DNA from: an uncultured Flavobacterium sp.
GTDB taxonomy: Bacteria > Bacteroidota > Bacteroidia > Flavobacteriales > Flavobacteriaceae
DNA length: 35,558 nucleotides
Assembly (NCBI RefSeq): GCF_946479975.1
Contig: NZ_CAMLIX010000023.1
Span: 1 to 35,558 of the forward strand
Reading direction: 5' to 3'
In this document: one piece after another, positions 1-9,908 of the stretch
How positions within the stretch are numbered: the stretch's first letter is position 1
Layout of the letters: each line of letters begins with the position of its first letter
Translations under genes and position numbers: made by a program
Notes under the pieces: generated by a model
Seen by the model: only the letters and a program-made list of their open reading frames with translations
What the model was told of the DNA's origin: nothing
The model's database searches: none

Positions 1-279
1 TTCAAACCATTCAATCGTATCTCCGGAACAGAATTGATGAAACGGTCCGCGAAGTTCTTTTTCACCTCTTGGGTAAAATTTCACTAATTCGTTAGGTTCA
101 AAACAAGCGTGTGTTACGTTGCATCTTCCACCGCCCGAAACGCGGACTTTAGAAAGGACTTCTTTTCCTCTTTCTAAAATAGCGATTTTTAGTTTCGGAT
201 TTTTCTCTACAATATTAATTGCGGTAAAGAATCCTGCAGCGCCTCCGCCAACGATTATTATGTCGAAATTTTTAATCAT
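1..279 (-). CDS. HI0933-type NAD(P)/FAD-dependent flavoprotein, N-terminal part (runs off left edge)
   Basis: The first 93 residues of a flavoprotein are encoded on the minus strand, starting at the ATG at 279; the rest lies outside the window. The protein opens with a hydrophobic beta strand and a dinucleotide-binding loop (IIIVGGGAAGFFTAI, about residues 7-21). An acidic/basic segment follows (LERGKEVLSKVRVSGGGRCN, about residues 43-62); the SGGGRCN(V/L)T signature is typical of the HI0933/BaiN family of FAD-binding oxidoreductases. The physiological substrate of this family is generally unclear. No signal peptide is seen, so a cytoplasmic enzyme is expected. It is separated from the upstream glycerophosphodiesterase gene by an 81-base gap filled by an inverted repeat. 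The family call is firm; the function is not. Confidence 0.85.
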   Translation of the reverse strand, partial: MIKNFDIIIVGGGAAGFFTAINIVEKNPKLKIAILERGKEVLSKVRVSGGGRCNVTHACFEPNELVKFYPRGEKELRGPFHQFCSGDTIEWFE

Positions 280-291
280 ATTTTTTTGGAG

Positions 292-357
292 TAGCCACGA
301 ATTCACGAATTTTTATTCTCATAGATTGTAAAAAAATAATTCGTGAATTCGTGGCTA
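292..357. repeat. Inverted repeat, 'GCCACGAATT' family, copy 1
   Basis: Two perfect 19-base arms (292-310 and 339-357), beginning TAGCCACGAATT on the left and ending AATTCGTGGCTA on the right, enclose about 28 A/T-rich bases. The pairing continues imperfectly inwards. It fills the gap between two minus-strand genes. Similar arms occur at 1117-1187 and 2978-3046. Confidence 0.9.
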
Positions 358-360
358 TTT

Positions 361-1038
361 TTATATTTTGTCTGGATTATCAGAGATAATTCCGTTTACT
401 TTATAACTTTTTACTTTTTGAATATCTTCTTCGGAGTTTACTGTCCAGGGGAAAACCAAAAATCCTTTTTCCTGAATTTGCTCAACGTTTTCTTTATTCA
501 ATAACTGAAAATCAGGATGAATTGCTTTTGCTTTTATATCTTCGGCGAAAGCCAAAGCAGTTTCAATATTTTCTTCTGTTAAAACACCAATCGGGATATT
601 TGGATTTAATTTTTGAACTTCTTTTAAAGCATTCCAGTCAAAACTCGAAATGATAAAATGTTCGTAATTCCACCCTTTTTCATTGATATATTCTTCTATT
701 AAAGAAACTACATTTTTTGAAGTATCGGCGTTTTTTAACTCGACGTTGATGAAGCATTTTTTATCAACTAAATCAAAAACTTCATTTAGCGTTGGAATTT
801 GTAGTTTTCCAGCGATTAGAAATGACTTTAATTCGGCTAAAGTATATTTGTTTATATCGCCTTTTCCGTTGGTCATTTTGTCGATGGTTTCGTCGTGCAT
901 AACGATGATGTGTCCGTCGGAACTTAGGTGAACGTCCAGTTCGATTCCGTCTGCATTTAAATCTAGGGCTTTTTGAAAAGCCTGAAGTGTATTTTCAGGT
1001 TCGTATGCTTTTGCACCTCTATGAGCTATTTTTAGCAT
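361..1038 (-). CDS. Glycerophosphodiester phosphodiesterase (cytoplasmic UgpQ type)
   Basis: A 225-residue TIM-barrel enzyme of the GDPD family, which hydrolyses glycerophosphodiesters to glycerol-3-phosphate and an alcohol. The diagnostic parts are at the N-terminus: HRG (6-8), PENT (14-17), the metal-binding ELDV (33-36), and the SDGH...MHD stretch (40-49) with the catalytic His at about 48. Near the C-terminus, PWTVN and NGIISDNPD are also typical. There is no signal peptide, and the length is that of short intracellular UgpQ-type enzymes rather than the longer periplasmic GlpQ. It probably salvages phospholipid headgroups. It reads in the same direction as the flavoprotein gene downstream and has no obvious tie to the sugar locus upstream. 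Confidence 0.92.
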   Translation of the reverse strand: MLKIAHRGAKAYEPENTLQAFQKALDLNADGIELDVHLSSDGHIIVMHDETIDKMTNGKGDINKYTLAELKSFLIAGKLQIPTLNEVFDLVDKKCFINVELKNADTSKNVVSLIEEYINEKGWNYEHFIISSFDWNALKEVQKLNPNIPIGVLTEENIETALAFAEDIKAKAIHPDFQLLNKENVEQIQEKGFLVFPWTVNSEEDIQKVKSYKVNGIISDNPDKI

Positions 1039-1056
1039 TTGCTGCGTTTTTTTTCT

Positions 1057-1096
1057 AACCGCAAAGGTCGCAAAGTTTTACGCAAGGTTCGCAAGG
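1057..1096. repeat. Solo arm of the 'CGCAAAG/CGCAAGG' inverted-repeat family
   Basis: Forty bases that match the reverse complement of the right arm at 23782-23821 at 36 of 40 positions; the last 20 bases are identical. No partner arm is seen nearby, so this looks like half of the full element at 23731-23822. Confidence 0.75.
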
Positions 1097-1116
1097 AATT
1101 TATTAAAAATTATATA

Positions 1117-1187
1117 GCCACGAATTACACCAATTTCCACTAATTTTTTATCATATTGAATTTGTGAAAATTTGTGTAATTCGTGGC
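1117..1187. repeat. Inverted repeat, 'GCCACGAATT' family, copy 2
   Basis: The left arm starts GCCACGAATTACAC and the right arm ends GTGTAATTCGTGGC. Pairing is nearly complete over about 30 bases, with an A/T-rich centre. It lies between the solo arm at 1057-1096 and the next palindrome at 1198-1268, in the gap between the GDPD gene and the GH13 lipoprotein gene. Confidence 0.88.
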
Positions 1188-1197
1188 GAAAAAAAAA

Positions 1198-1268
1198 TCT
1201 CCCGCAGATCTGGCAGATTCGGCAGATTTCTTTTTTAATTATCTGCTCAATCTGCCAAATCTGCGAGA
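1198..1268. repeat. Inverted repeat, 'CCGCAGAT/GGCAGATT' family
   Basis: Arms of about 30 bases pair almost fully: TCTCCCGCAGATCTGGCAGA on the left and its near reverse complement ending ATCTGCGAGAGA on the right. The centre is an A/T-rich loop of roughly 12 bases. It ends just 9 bases before the stop codon of the minus-strand GH13 gene, so on that strand it lies directly downstream of the stop and could act as a 3' stabilising or terminating hairpin. Confidence 0.85.
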
Positions 1269-1276
1269 GAAAAACT

Positions 1277-2944
1277 TTAAATTTCTTCCAGTAAAACAAT
1301 TCCAAATTCGCTGTCAATAATTACTTTTCCATCAACAACTTCGGTTTCTTGATCAGAAAAATGATCGCGTAATTTAGCTCCGTTTTCGAAAAAGTTATTT
1401 ACAGGAAGTTCTTTTTTTCCTTCAGGCAAATCTAAGCCAATAACAACTTTATCTTTGAATGAACCATTAACATATATTCTTGAAAAAACATAATGCTCAC
1501 TATCGATTTTAGAATGAACACCTGCACCAACCGCAGGATGATTTCTTCTAAACTGCCCTAATTTCTGCCAATGCCAAAGCATTCTTTGCGTGTCCGGATT
1601 ATTTTGAATATCGTCCCAATTCATGTTCGAACGTAAAGTGGCATCGCCATTTGTTCCTTCAATAACCAAAGAACGATTCGATTCGTCTCCGTAATAAACC
1701 TGAGACATTCCGGGCGAAAGCAATAGTTTTGTTCCAGCCTCAAAACCTTTAACACGATTGCCATCAAAAGGTTGGCCGTCGTCGTGAGAAGACATATAGT
1801 TCAAAACAGAATATCCTTTTAATTCATTATTTAAATGATTGGAATATTTGGAGAATAAAGTTTCATAATCACTTTGTGCAGCATTCCATTTAAATTCAAA
1901 ATTGATCATGCTGTTGAAGCCATTTTGGAAATAATTGACTTTTCGATCTCCAAAATCATAATCTTGTCCACCACTGATTCCGTAACCATAAACTTCGGCA
2001 ATAGTGTAAAACGGATTCTGATCTAAAACTTCTTGCGGATTCTGTTTTTTCCAGGTTTCAAATGCATAATCACATTCTTTTTTAAAGTCTGCCCAAACCG
2101 CTTCTTCGGTATGTTTTACCGTGTCGGCGCGGTAACCGTCAATTCCGAATTCCAGAATATAATCGGTAAGCCATTTTATAATGTAATATTTCGGACTTCT
2201 TGGGTAATTTGTTCTTTTGAAAAATTCATCTAGCGAAGTAATTTCTTTTTCATAACGTCCTTCTTTTTTCCATTTTTCAATCAAAAAAGGAGGAAGTTCG
2301 ACGTTTTGCGTGCTCTCGGTTCTTACATCCGGAAGATTGTCAACCAAAGTACACATCGTAGTATTTTCGAAGGATTTGTAATCGCAGACAATGCCAGTTC
2401 TAACCCAGTCAGAAGGCCAAACCGGATCTTCTTCGGTTACTGGTCCTGTGTGATTGATTACGCCGTCTAAAACGATTCTGATTCCTTTTTCATGTGCTTT
2501 TTTTACCAGATTGGACAAATCTTCTTTTGTTCCGAAGTTTGGATCAAGAGCTGTCCAATCTCTTGCCCAATAACCGTGAAAACCGTAACTCAATCCTGTT
2601 CCTTCGTCAACGCCATCATGAATTTGCTCAACAATCGGCGTAAGCCAAATGGCATTGATTCCTAATTTTTCAAAATAACCGTCTTCGATTTTTTTGATAA
2701 TTCCGATAATATCTCCGCCTTCAAATCCGCGTAGTTTTCCGGGAGTTTTATTTCGGTTGAAATTTAAATCGTTTGATTTATCGCCGTTGTAAAAGCGGTC
2801 TGTAAGTAAAAAATAAACATTTGCCCCTTCCCATACGAAAGGTGTTTTCGAAGTATTCTCGTGATTCATTGAAACTGATTTTGAGCCAGAACAACCCGTA
2901 ATTATGAATACTAAAGATAAAAAAAGGAAAGTGTATTTTTTCAT
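1277..2944 (-). CDS. GH13 alpha-amylase-family lipoprotein
   Basis: A 555-residue lipoprotein of glycoside hydrolase family 13, cleaving alpha-1,4-glucans. The signal peptide ends in a lipobox (ITGC, Cys18). The four GH13 signature regions are present: DGVINH (160-165), GYRADTVKH (270-278; nucleophile Asp274), AEVYG (acid/base Glu317) and SSHDD (385-389; Asp388). After the lipid-bearing Cys the sequence is SGSKS with no acidic run, unlike the SusD and SusE homologues here; this suggests that it faces the periplasm. It is the last gene of the minus-strand arm of the starch locus, separated from the SusA-like gene by a gap full of inverted repeats. Whether it prefers starch, maltodextrin or cyclodextrin cannot be read from the sequence. 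All catalytic residues are intact. Confidence 0.93.
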   Translation of the reverse strand: MKKYTFLFLSLVFIITGCSGSKSVSMNHENTSKTPFVWEGANVYFLLTDRFYNGDKSNDLNFNRNKTPGKLRGFEGGDIIGIIKKIEDGYFEKLGINAIWLTPIVEQIHDGVDEGTGLSYGFHGYWARDWTALDPNFGTKEDLSNLVKKAHEKGIRIVLDGVINHTGPVTEEDPVWPSDWVRTGIVCDYKSFENTTMCTLVDNLPDVRTESTQNVELPPFLIEKWKKEGRYEKEITSLDEFFKRTNYPRSPKYYIIKWLTDYILEFGIDGYRADTVKHTEEAVWADFKKECDYAFETWKKQNPQEVLDQNPFYTIAEVYGYGISGGQDYDFGDRKVNYFQNGFNSMINFEFKWNAAQSDYETLFSKYSNHLNNELKGYSVLNYMSSHDDGQPFDGNRVKGFEAGTKLLLSPGMSQVYYGDESNRSLVIEGTNGDATLRSNMNWDDIQNNPDTQRMLWHWQKLGQFRRNHPAVGAGVHSKIDSEHYVFSRIYVNGSFKDKVVIGLDLPEGKKELPVNNFFENGAKLRDHFSDQETEVVDGKVIIDSEFGIVLLEEI

Positions 2945-2977
2945 TTATTTTAAATTTAACGAAGATTTATAATAAAA

Positions 2978-3046
2978 TTTCCGCCACGAATTCACGAATT
3001 ATTTTTTATAATCTTCGAAAATAAAATCGTGCATTTGTGGCGGAAA
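2978..3046. repeat. Inverted repeat, 'GCCACGAATT' family, copy 3
   Basis: The left arm (TTTCCGCCACGAATTCACGA) and right arm (TCGTGCATTTGTGGCGGAAA) pair with two mismatches around an A/T-rich centre of about 29 bases. It lies upstream of the GH13 lipoprotein gene, whose start codon is at 2944. The outer bases (CCGCC) differ from the TAGCC of the other two copies, but the core is shared. Confidence 0.85.
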
Positions 3047-3050
3047 ATTT

Positions 3051-3204
3051 TTAAACACATAGAATCATAGGTTTTACCTTGTCTTAAAAAGACTTAAATA
3101 AATGATTCATCATTTACACATAGTACAGCGGACTAAACTATGTTTGTTTAAACAAGTGAAACGCCTTTTATTGAGTTATAAAAGCTATGATTCTATGTGT
3201 TTAA
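3051..3204. repeat. 20-base perfect inverted repeat enclosing 114 bases ('ACACATAGAATCATAG' family)
   Basis: The arms at 3051-3070 (TTAAACACATAGAATCATAG) and 3185-3204 are exact reverse complements. The interior carries no credible gene. It occupies the rest of the gap between two GH13 genes; the right arm ends only 7 bases from the stop codon of the SusA-like gene. The layout, with short terminal inverted repeats around a non-coding core, resembles a MITE, but no target-site duplication is evident. Confidence 0.85.
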
Positions 3205-3211
3205 ATAAAAG

Positions 3212-5074
3212 TTATTCCAATTCTAAAACCAAAGCTGATTTTGGTTCCAAAGTAATTTCAGAAGCTAAATCGAATGTTTTTCCTGTGATAACATCTTTAC
3301 CTGATTTAAAATTTTTGATGCTTTCTTTGAAACGATTTGTTTTTACAACTTGCTCTTTTGCATTATTATTGAAAACCACCATAACGGTTTTGGCATCTGT
3401 ATATCTGAAATATACATAAGTATTATTTTCAGGAATATAATGTGTCATTTTTCCGAAATGAACCGCTTCGTTTGTTTTTCTCCAGTTGAATAATTTTGAA
3501 CTAAAATCAAAATACGCTGCTTGTTGTGGAGTTCTTCCTTCTTTTGTAAAAGCGTTGTTTTTGTCGCCAGCCCATCCGCCCGGGAAATCCTGACGAATAT
3601 CGGCGTCACCGCCTTTACCTTTATCACCACCCATTCCAATTTCTGAACCGTAATAAATTTGTGGGATTCCACGAACTGTAGCCAGTAAAGTCATCGCCAG
3701 TTTGTATTTTGGTAAGTCGTATTTAAACTTTTCGTTCATACGATCGGTATCATGATTTTCGGAAAAAACTAAAATATTATTGGTGTTTGGATATAAAAAA
3801 TCCATTGCAAAATTGTTGTAGAATTTGATTAATCCGCTGTCCCAGTTTGGTTCATCTTCATTAAAAGAAGAAGTAATCTGACTTTGAAGCGTAAAATCCA
3901 TTACACTTGGAAGATTTGAATTGTAGTTTTCTATCGCCCCAACTTTGCTGTCTTTCTGCCAAAAAGCTAAATTTGCTTGATTGTGCATCCAGATTTCCCC
4001 AACAATATTAAAATTAGGATATTCAGTTGTTATTGCTTTTGCCCAATTTGCCATCGCCGTTTTATCCGAATAATTATAAGTATCTACACGGAAACCATCC
4101 AAATTGGCATATTCAATCCACCAAATCGCATTTTGAGTTAAGTATTTTGCAACAAGCGGATTTCTTAAATTTAAATCCGGCATAGAAGGTACAAACCAAC
4201 CATCAATACAAACTTCCTGATCAATTTTAGAAGCGTGAATATCTGTAATTACTTCACGTCTGTGGTGTGTTTGTGTGTAAGTATCAAATTGGTTAAGCCA
4301 CGATTTTGTTGGCAAGTCTTTAATCATCCAGTGCGTAATTCCCCAGTGATTGGTTACATAATCCATAACCAATTTCATGTCTTTTTTATGCATTTCAGAA
4401 GAAAGACGAACGTAATCTTCATTCGTTCCGTAACGCGGATCAATTTTGTAAACATCAGATTGTCCGTAAGTGTGGTACGAATGCTGTTTGTCATTGTCTT
4501 CGCATAAAGGCGTGCTCCAAATTGTAGTCGCGCCAAGAGCCGAAATATAATCTAAGTTTTTGATAATTCCTTCAATGTCTCCGCCGTGACGTCCGCTTGG
4601 ATCTTGACGATTTCCTTTTTCAGTTAAAGAAGCGTCGCTGTCATTTTTCGGATTTCCGTTAGCAAAACGATCCGGCATGATTAAATAAATCAAATCAGAT
4701 GCATCGTAGCTTTTTCTGTCGGCAGAATTCGCTCTTCTTTCTTTAAGTGCATATTTTTGAGTAAAAGCGACTTTGTTTTTCAATTTAAATGAAAAAGTTA
4801 GTTCAGAAGCTTTTACGTCTTTTGTATCAATAGTTACGAAAAGATAGTTTGGGTTTTCTGTTTTTTCTACATTTTTAATAGCAACATTGTTGGAAACTGA
4901 AGTTTCATATTGCGAAATATTTTTTCCGTAGAACATAATCTGCAGTTCGGAATTTTTCATTCCGGCGTACCAGAATGGCGGTTCTACTTTTTGGATTTGC
5001 GCTTTCGCGGAAGCGGAAAATATTAAAATGAAGAGAAGTACTTTGTAAATAATATGATTTTGTTGAATTCTCAT
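3212..5074 (-). CDS. GH13 neopullulanase/cyclomaltodextrinase, SusA-like, periplasmic
   Basis: A 620-residue secreted enzyme with a type I signal peptide (cleavage after ASAKA, near residue 25). Residues about 28-115 form an N-terminal beta domain like that of cyclomaltodextrinases, the GH13 barrel spans about 125-540, and a C-terminal beta domain follows. The signature regions are DYVTNH (238-243), GFRVDTYNY (327-335; nucleophile Asp331), GEIW (acid/base Glu360) and SENHD (438-442; Asp442). The architecture and size match Bacteroides SusA, which degrades imported maltooligosaccharides in the periplasm. It lies between the GH97 gene and the GH13 lipoprotein gene on the same strand, with repeat-filled gaps on both sides. 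No lipobox or sorting domain is seen, so a soluble periplasmic location is inferred. Exact specificity (cyclodextrin, pullulan or linear maltodextrin) is not resolved. Confidence 0.93.
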   Translation of the reverse strand: MRIQQNHIIYKVLLFILIFSASAKAQIQKVEPPFWYAGMKNSELQIMFYGKNISQYETSVSNNVAIKNVEKTENPNYLFVTIDTKDVKASELTFSFKLKNKVAFTQKYALKERRANSADRKSYDASDLIYLIMPDRFANGNPKNDSDASLTEKGNRQDPSGRHGGDIEGIIKNLDYISALGATTIWSTPLCEDNDKQHSYHTYGQSDVYKIDPRYGTNEDYVRLSSEMHKKDMKLVMDYVTNHWGITHWMIKDLPTKSWLNQFDTYTQTHHRREVITDIHASKIDQEVCIDGWFVPSMPDLNLRNPLVAKYLTQNAIWWIEYANLDGFRVDTYNYSDKTAMANWAKAITTEYPNFNIVGEIWMHNQANLAFWQKDSKVGAIENYNSNLPSVMDFTLQSQITSSFNEDEPNWDSGLIKFYNNFAMDFLYPNTNNILVFSENHDTDRMNEKFKYDLPKYKLAMTLLATVRGIPQIYYGSEIGMGGDKGKGGDADIRQDFPGGWAGDKNNAFTKEGRTPQQAAYFDFSSKLFNWRKTNEAVHFGKMTHYIPENNTYVYFRYTDAKTVMVVFNNNAKEQVVKTNRFKESIKNFKSGKDVITGKTFDLASEITLEPKSALVLELE

Positions 5075-5093
5075 AATATATAGTTTTAGTTTT

Positions 5094-5168
5094 CCTAACA
5101 GGTTTTTAAAACCTGTTAGGTATGTTTGAGAAGTTTAAACCTACAAGGTTTGTCCCGAAGCTTCGGGA
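5094..5168. repeat. Two adjacent perfect palindromes ('CCTAACAGGTTT' and 'TCCCGAAGCTTCGGGA')
   Basis: The first palindrome has 12-base arms (5094-5105 and 5109-5120) around a 3-base loop. The second is a 16-base perfect palindrome at 5153-5168. Between them, ACCTACAAGGTTTG resembles a decayed half of the first. All lie in the 204-base gap between the GH97 and SusA-like genes, upstream of the latter's start codon at 5074. Confidence 0.85.
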
Positions 5169-5188
5169 TTGCATTATAATAGAATTTA

Positions 5189-5270
5189 AACCATATAAGA
5201 AATGTAAGAACATCTAAGACAAAAACTGGGGAGATTTCTATTTAAATGGACTTACATTTCTTATATGGTT
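5189..5270. repeat. 20-base perfect inverted repeat ('AACCATATAAGAAATGTAAG' family)
   Basis: The arms 5189-5208 and 5251-5270 are exact reverse complements around a 42-base centre. The outer end lies 8 bases from the stop codon of the minus-strand GH97 gene, so on that strand it is a hairpin directly behind the stop. Confidence 0.88.
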
Positions 5271-5278
5271 AATTAAAA

Positions 5279-7405
<2,127 letters not shown>

Positions 7406-7420
7406 TTAGTATATTGTAAT

Positions 7421-9724
7421 TTAATTTATTTGAGCGAATTTACTTATTGTTTGTGGTTTTCCATTCACTACAATTGTTAAATCCTGATCTCCGTCTACAG
7501 AAAATGTTGTTTCGTTGTGATTTACAGCAACTTTTAGAATCTGGTTTCTGAAATTGATTTTAAACGAATAACCTTTCCATTCTTTTGGAATTTTTGGAGA
7601 GAAATGAAGCTGGTCATTTTTAACACGCATTCCACCAAAACCTTCTACGATACTCATCCAAGTTCCGGCCATTGACGTGATATGACAACCTTCTTCTACT
7701 TCTTTATTATAATCGTCCAAATCCAGACGAGAAGTTCTTAAATAGAAAGTGTATGCCATATCTATTTTGTCTAAAACGGCAGCCTGAATCGAGTGTACGC
7801 AAGGCGATAGTGAACTTTCATGAACCGTAAATGATTCATAAAAATCGAAATTACGCTCTAATTCTTCTCTTGAAAAATGATCTTCAAAGAAATAAAAACA
7901 TTGTAAAACATCGGCTTGTTTGATGTATGGCGAACGTAAAACGCGATCCCAAGACCATTTTTGGTTAATTGGGCGTTGTGATTTGTCTAAATCTTTTACC
8001 GGAACTAAATCTTTGTCTAAGAAACCGTCTTGCTGTAAATAAATTCCAAGTTCCTCTGATTTTGGAAAATACATATTATCAGCCACTTTTTTCCATTCCT
8101 GGATTTCATTCGCGGAAAGCGTAACTTTCTCTAAAACACGTTTGTGATCTGCAGGATATTCTAAGCCAACTTTAGTAATTTGTTCCGATGCAAAATCGAT
8201 ACACCATTTTGCAATATAATTCGTGTAGAAATTATTGTTGATGTTGTTTTCGTATTCGTTTGGACCGGTAACGCCAAGAATTACATATTGATTCTTTTCT
8301 TTTGAAAAAGAAGCTCTTTGATGCCAAAAACGCGCAATTCCGATTAAAACTTCTAATCCTTTTTCTGGAATATAAGAGTAATCTCCCGTGTAACGGTAGT
8401 AGTTGTAAATGGCAAAAGCAATCGCTCCATTTCTATGAATTTCTTCGTGTGTGATTTCCCATTCGTTGTGGCATTCTTCACCATTCATGGTTACCATTGG
8501 ATACAAAGCTGCACCATTTTTGAAACCTAAATTGTCTTTTGCGTTTTCAATCGCTTTGTCCAATTGATTGAAACGATATGTCAATAAATTTCTCGCAACC
8601 TGCTGATCTTTAGTCGCCATATAAAACGGAATACAATACGCCTCAGTGTCCCAATAAGTTGATCCGCCATATTTTTCTCCGGTAAATCCTTTTGGGCCAA
8701 TATTTAAGCGGCTATCTTTTCCTGAATACGTTTGATTCAATTGGAAAATATTGAAACGAATTCCTTGTTGTGCCTTAACATCACCTTCAATAGTAATATC
8801 TGACATTTCCCAGATTTTTGCCCAAGCATCAATTTGGTTTTGAAGCAATGTTTTGTAACCTAGCGCCACAGCAGATTTTATTACTTTTTCGGCTCCGGCC
8901 AACGTATTTTCGTGGTTTAAAGAAACCGTATAACCTCCAATTTTTTGGATTGTTGAGGTTTGTCCTTTTGCAATAATAGTTCCGTAAGTATACTGAACTT
9001 TATCTGTCGTAGAATCGATTGTTGATGGAGAAATATGAACATCTTCGCCATTTGCCAAAATCGTATTGTGCATGAAAGTCGTAACTTTAAAATGCGTTTT
9101 GAAAGTCTGAGCGGTTACAAAAGCTTCGTTTGTTCCTTTTTTAACTTCCAAAGGTTCCCAGAATTTTTCTTCCCAGTTGGCATCTTCATTCGTTACACCG
9201 GCGTCGATATATGGTTTGTAAACGATTTTTGCATCTTTGTTTAAAGGTGTAATATCGTATTTGATAACTCCGGCTTCGTCTAAATCTAAAGAAAGAAAAC
9301 GACGAATATTTACTGAAATTTCAGTTCCGTTTTTAAGAACCGCTTCAAAAGAACGATTGTACCAGCCTTCTTTCATATTCAATTCTCTGCGGAAATTTCT
9401 AACTTCGGTACAATTGTGTAAATCAAGGTTTTCTTCGTTGATTTCGATGTCAATTCCAATCCAGTTTGGCGCATTTAGGACTTTGGCAAAATATTTCGGA
9501 TAACCGTTTTTCCACCATCCTACTTTTGTTTTGTCCGGATAATAAATTCCAGCGATATAACTTCCCTGAAAAGTTTCACCAGAATATTTTTCTTCAAAAT
9601 TCGCGCGTTGTCCCATAGCACCGTTCCCGATACTAAAAAGACTTTCAGACGATTTTACTCTTTCGACATCAAAGCCTTCTTCTATTATGGACCAATTGTC
9701 TGGTTTTATATAATCTTGATTCAT
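7421..9724 (-). CDS. GH65 family phosphorylase, probable maltose phosphorylase
   Basis: A 767-residue cytoplasmic enzyme predicted to split maltose with phosphate into glucose and beta-glucose-1-phosphate. GH65 features include TGEKYGGSTYWDTEAY (348-363), the NEWEIT motif with the probable general-acid Glu423 followed by HEEIHRN, and the phosphate-site motifs HESSLSP and GCHITSMAGTW in the C-terminal half. No signal peptide is present. I start at the ATG at 9724. An in-frame ATG at 9775 would add 17 residues, but these are encoded by an A/T-rich intergenic repeat, and AAGAAAG lies just before the inner ATG. The beta-phosphoglucomutase gene upstream would consume the product. GH65 also includes trehalose and kojibiose phosphorylases, so maltose specificity is inferred from context. 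Confidence 0.92.
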   Translation of the reverse strand: MNQDYIKPDNWSIIEEGFDVERVKSSESLFSIGNGAMGQRANFEEKYSGETFQGSYIAGIYYPDKTKVGWWKNGYPKYFAKVLNAPNWIGIDIEINEENLDLHNCTEVRNFRRELNMKEGWYNRSFEAVLKNGTEISVNIRRFLSLDLDEAGVIKYDITPLNKDAKIVYKPYIDAGVTNEDANWEEKFWEPLEVKKGTNEAFVTAQTFKTHFKVTTFMHNTILANGEDVHISPSTIDSTTDKVQYTYGTIIAKGQTSTIQKIGGYTVSLNHENTLAGAEKVIKSAVALGYKTLLQNQIDAWAKIWEMSDITIEGDVKAQQGIRFNIFQLNQTYSGKDSRLNIGPKGFTGEKYGGSTYWDTEAYCIPFYMATKDQQVARNLLTYRFNQLDKAIENAKDNLGFKNGAALYPMVTMNGEECHNEWEITHEEIHRNGAIAFAIYNYYRYTGDYSYIPEKGLEVLIGIARFWHQRASFSKEKNQYVILGVTGPNEYENNINNNFYTNYIAKWCIDFASEQITKVGLEYPADHKRVLEKVTLSANEIQEWKKVADNMYFPKSEELGIYLQQDGFLDKDLVPVKDLDKSQRPINQKWSWDRVLRSPYIKQADVLQCFYFFEDHFSREELERNFDFYESFTVHESSLSPCVHSIQAAVLDKIDMAYTFYLRTSRLDLDDYNKEVEEGCHITSMAGTWMSIVEGFGGMRVKNDQLHFSPKIPKEWKGYSFKINFRNQILKVAVNHNETTFSVDGDQDLTIVVNGKPQTISKFAQIN

Positions 9725-9727
9725 TTC

Positions 9728-9908
9728 TTTCTTAATTAGATAATTTGGCAATGAGATAATTAGATAATTGGTCAATTGGATAATTTTGACTCGATTTCTA
9801 ATCTGATTTTATCTGTTAATTGCTGATTGTTTTACGTTTTAATTGATGATATAAATTATTTTAATTTGATAATTATTCATTTTCTAATTATCAAATTGGC
9901 ACATTTTC
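9728..9908. repeat. A/T-rich repeat tract with 'AATTAGATAATT' units and an inverted counterpart
   Basis: Identical 12-base units AATTAGATAATT occur at 9734-9745 and 9758-9769, with a related GGATAATTTT at about 9778. Near the other end, 9884-9908 reads CTAATTATCAAATTGGCACA and onwards, an inverted and degenerate version. The tract fills the gap between the GH65 and beta-phosphoglucomutase genes and touches the stop codon of the latter. Confidence 0.7.

Noticed and set aside
1078..1317. Open frame of 79 codons on the minus strand
   Set aside because: It is made almost wholly of three inverted repeats and overlaps the end of the GH13 lipoprotein gene; no protein-like conservation is expected.
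3051..3204. A complete mobile element (MITE) with target-site duplication
   Set aside because: The 20-base terminal inverted repeats are real, but no duplicated flanking bases were seen and no transposase is in the window, so it is listed only as a repeat.
3102..3419. Open frame of 105 codons on the plus strand
   Set aside because: It starts inside the 3051-3204 inverted repeat and then runs antisense to the SusA-like gene; composition is that of a shadow frame.
9725..9775. Longer N-terminus for the GH65 phosphorylase
   Set aside because: The added residues come from an A/T-rich repeat tract, and the inner ATG at 9724 has an AAGAAAG-type leader and gives the normal family N-terminus.
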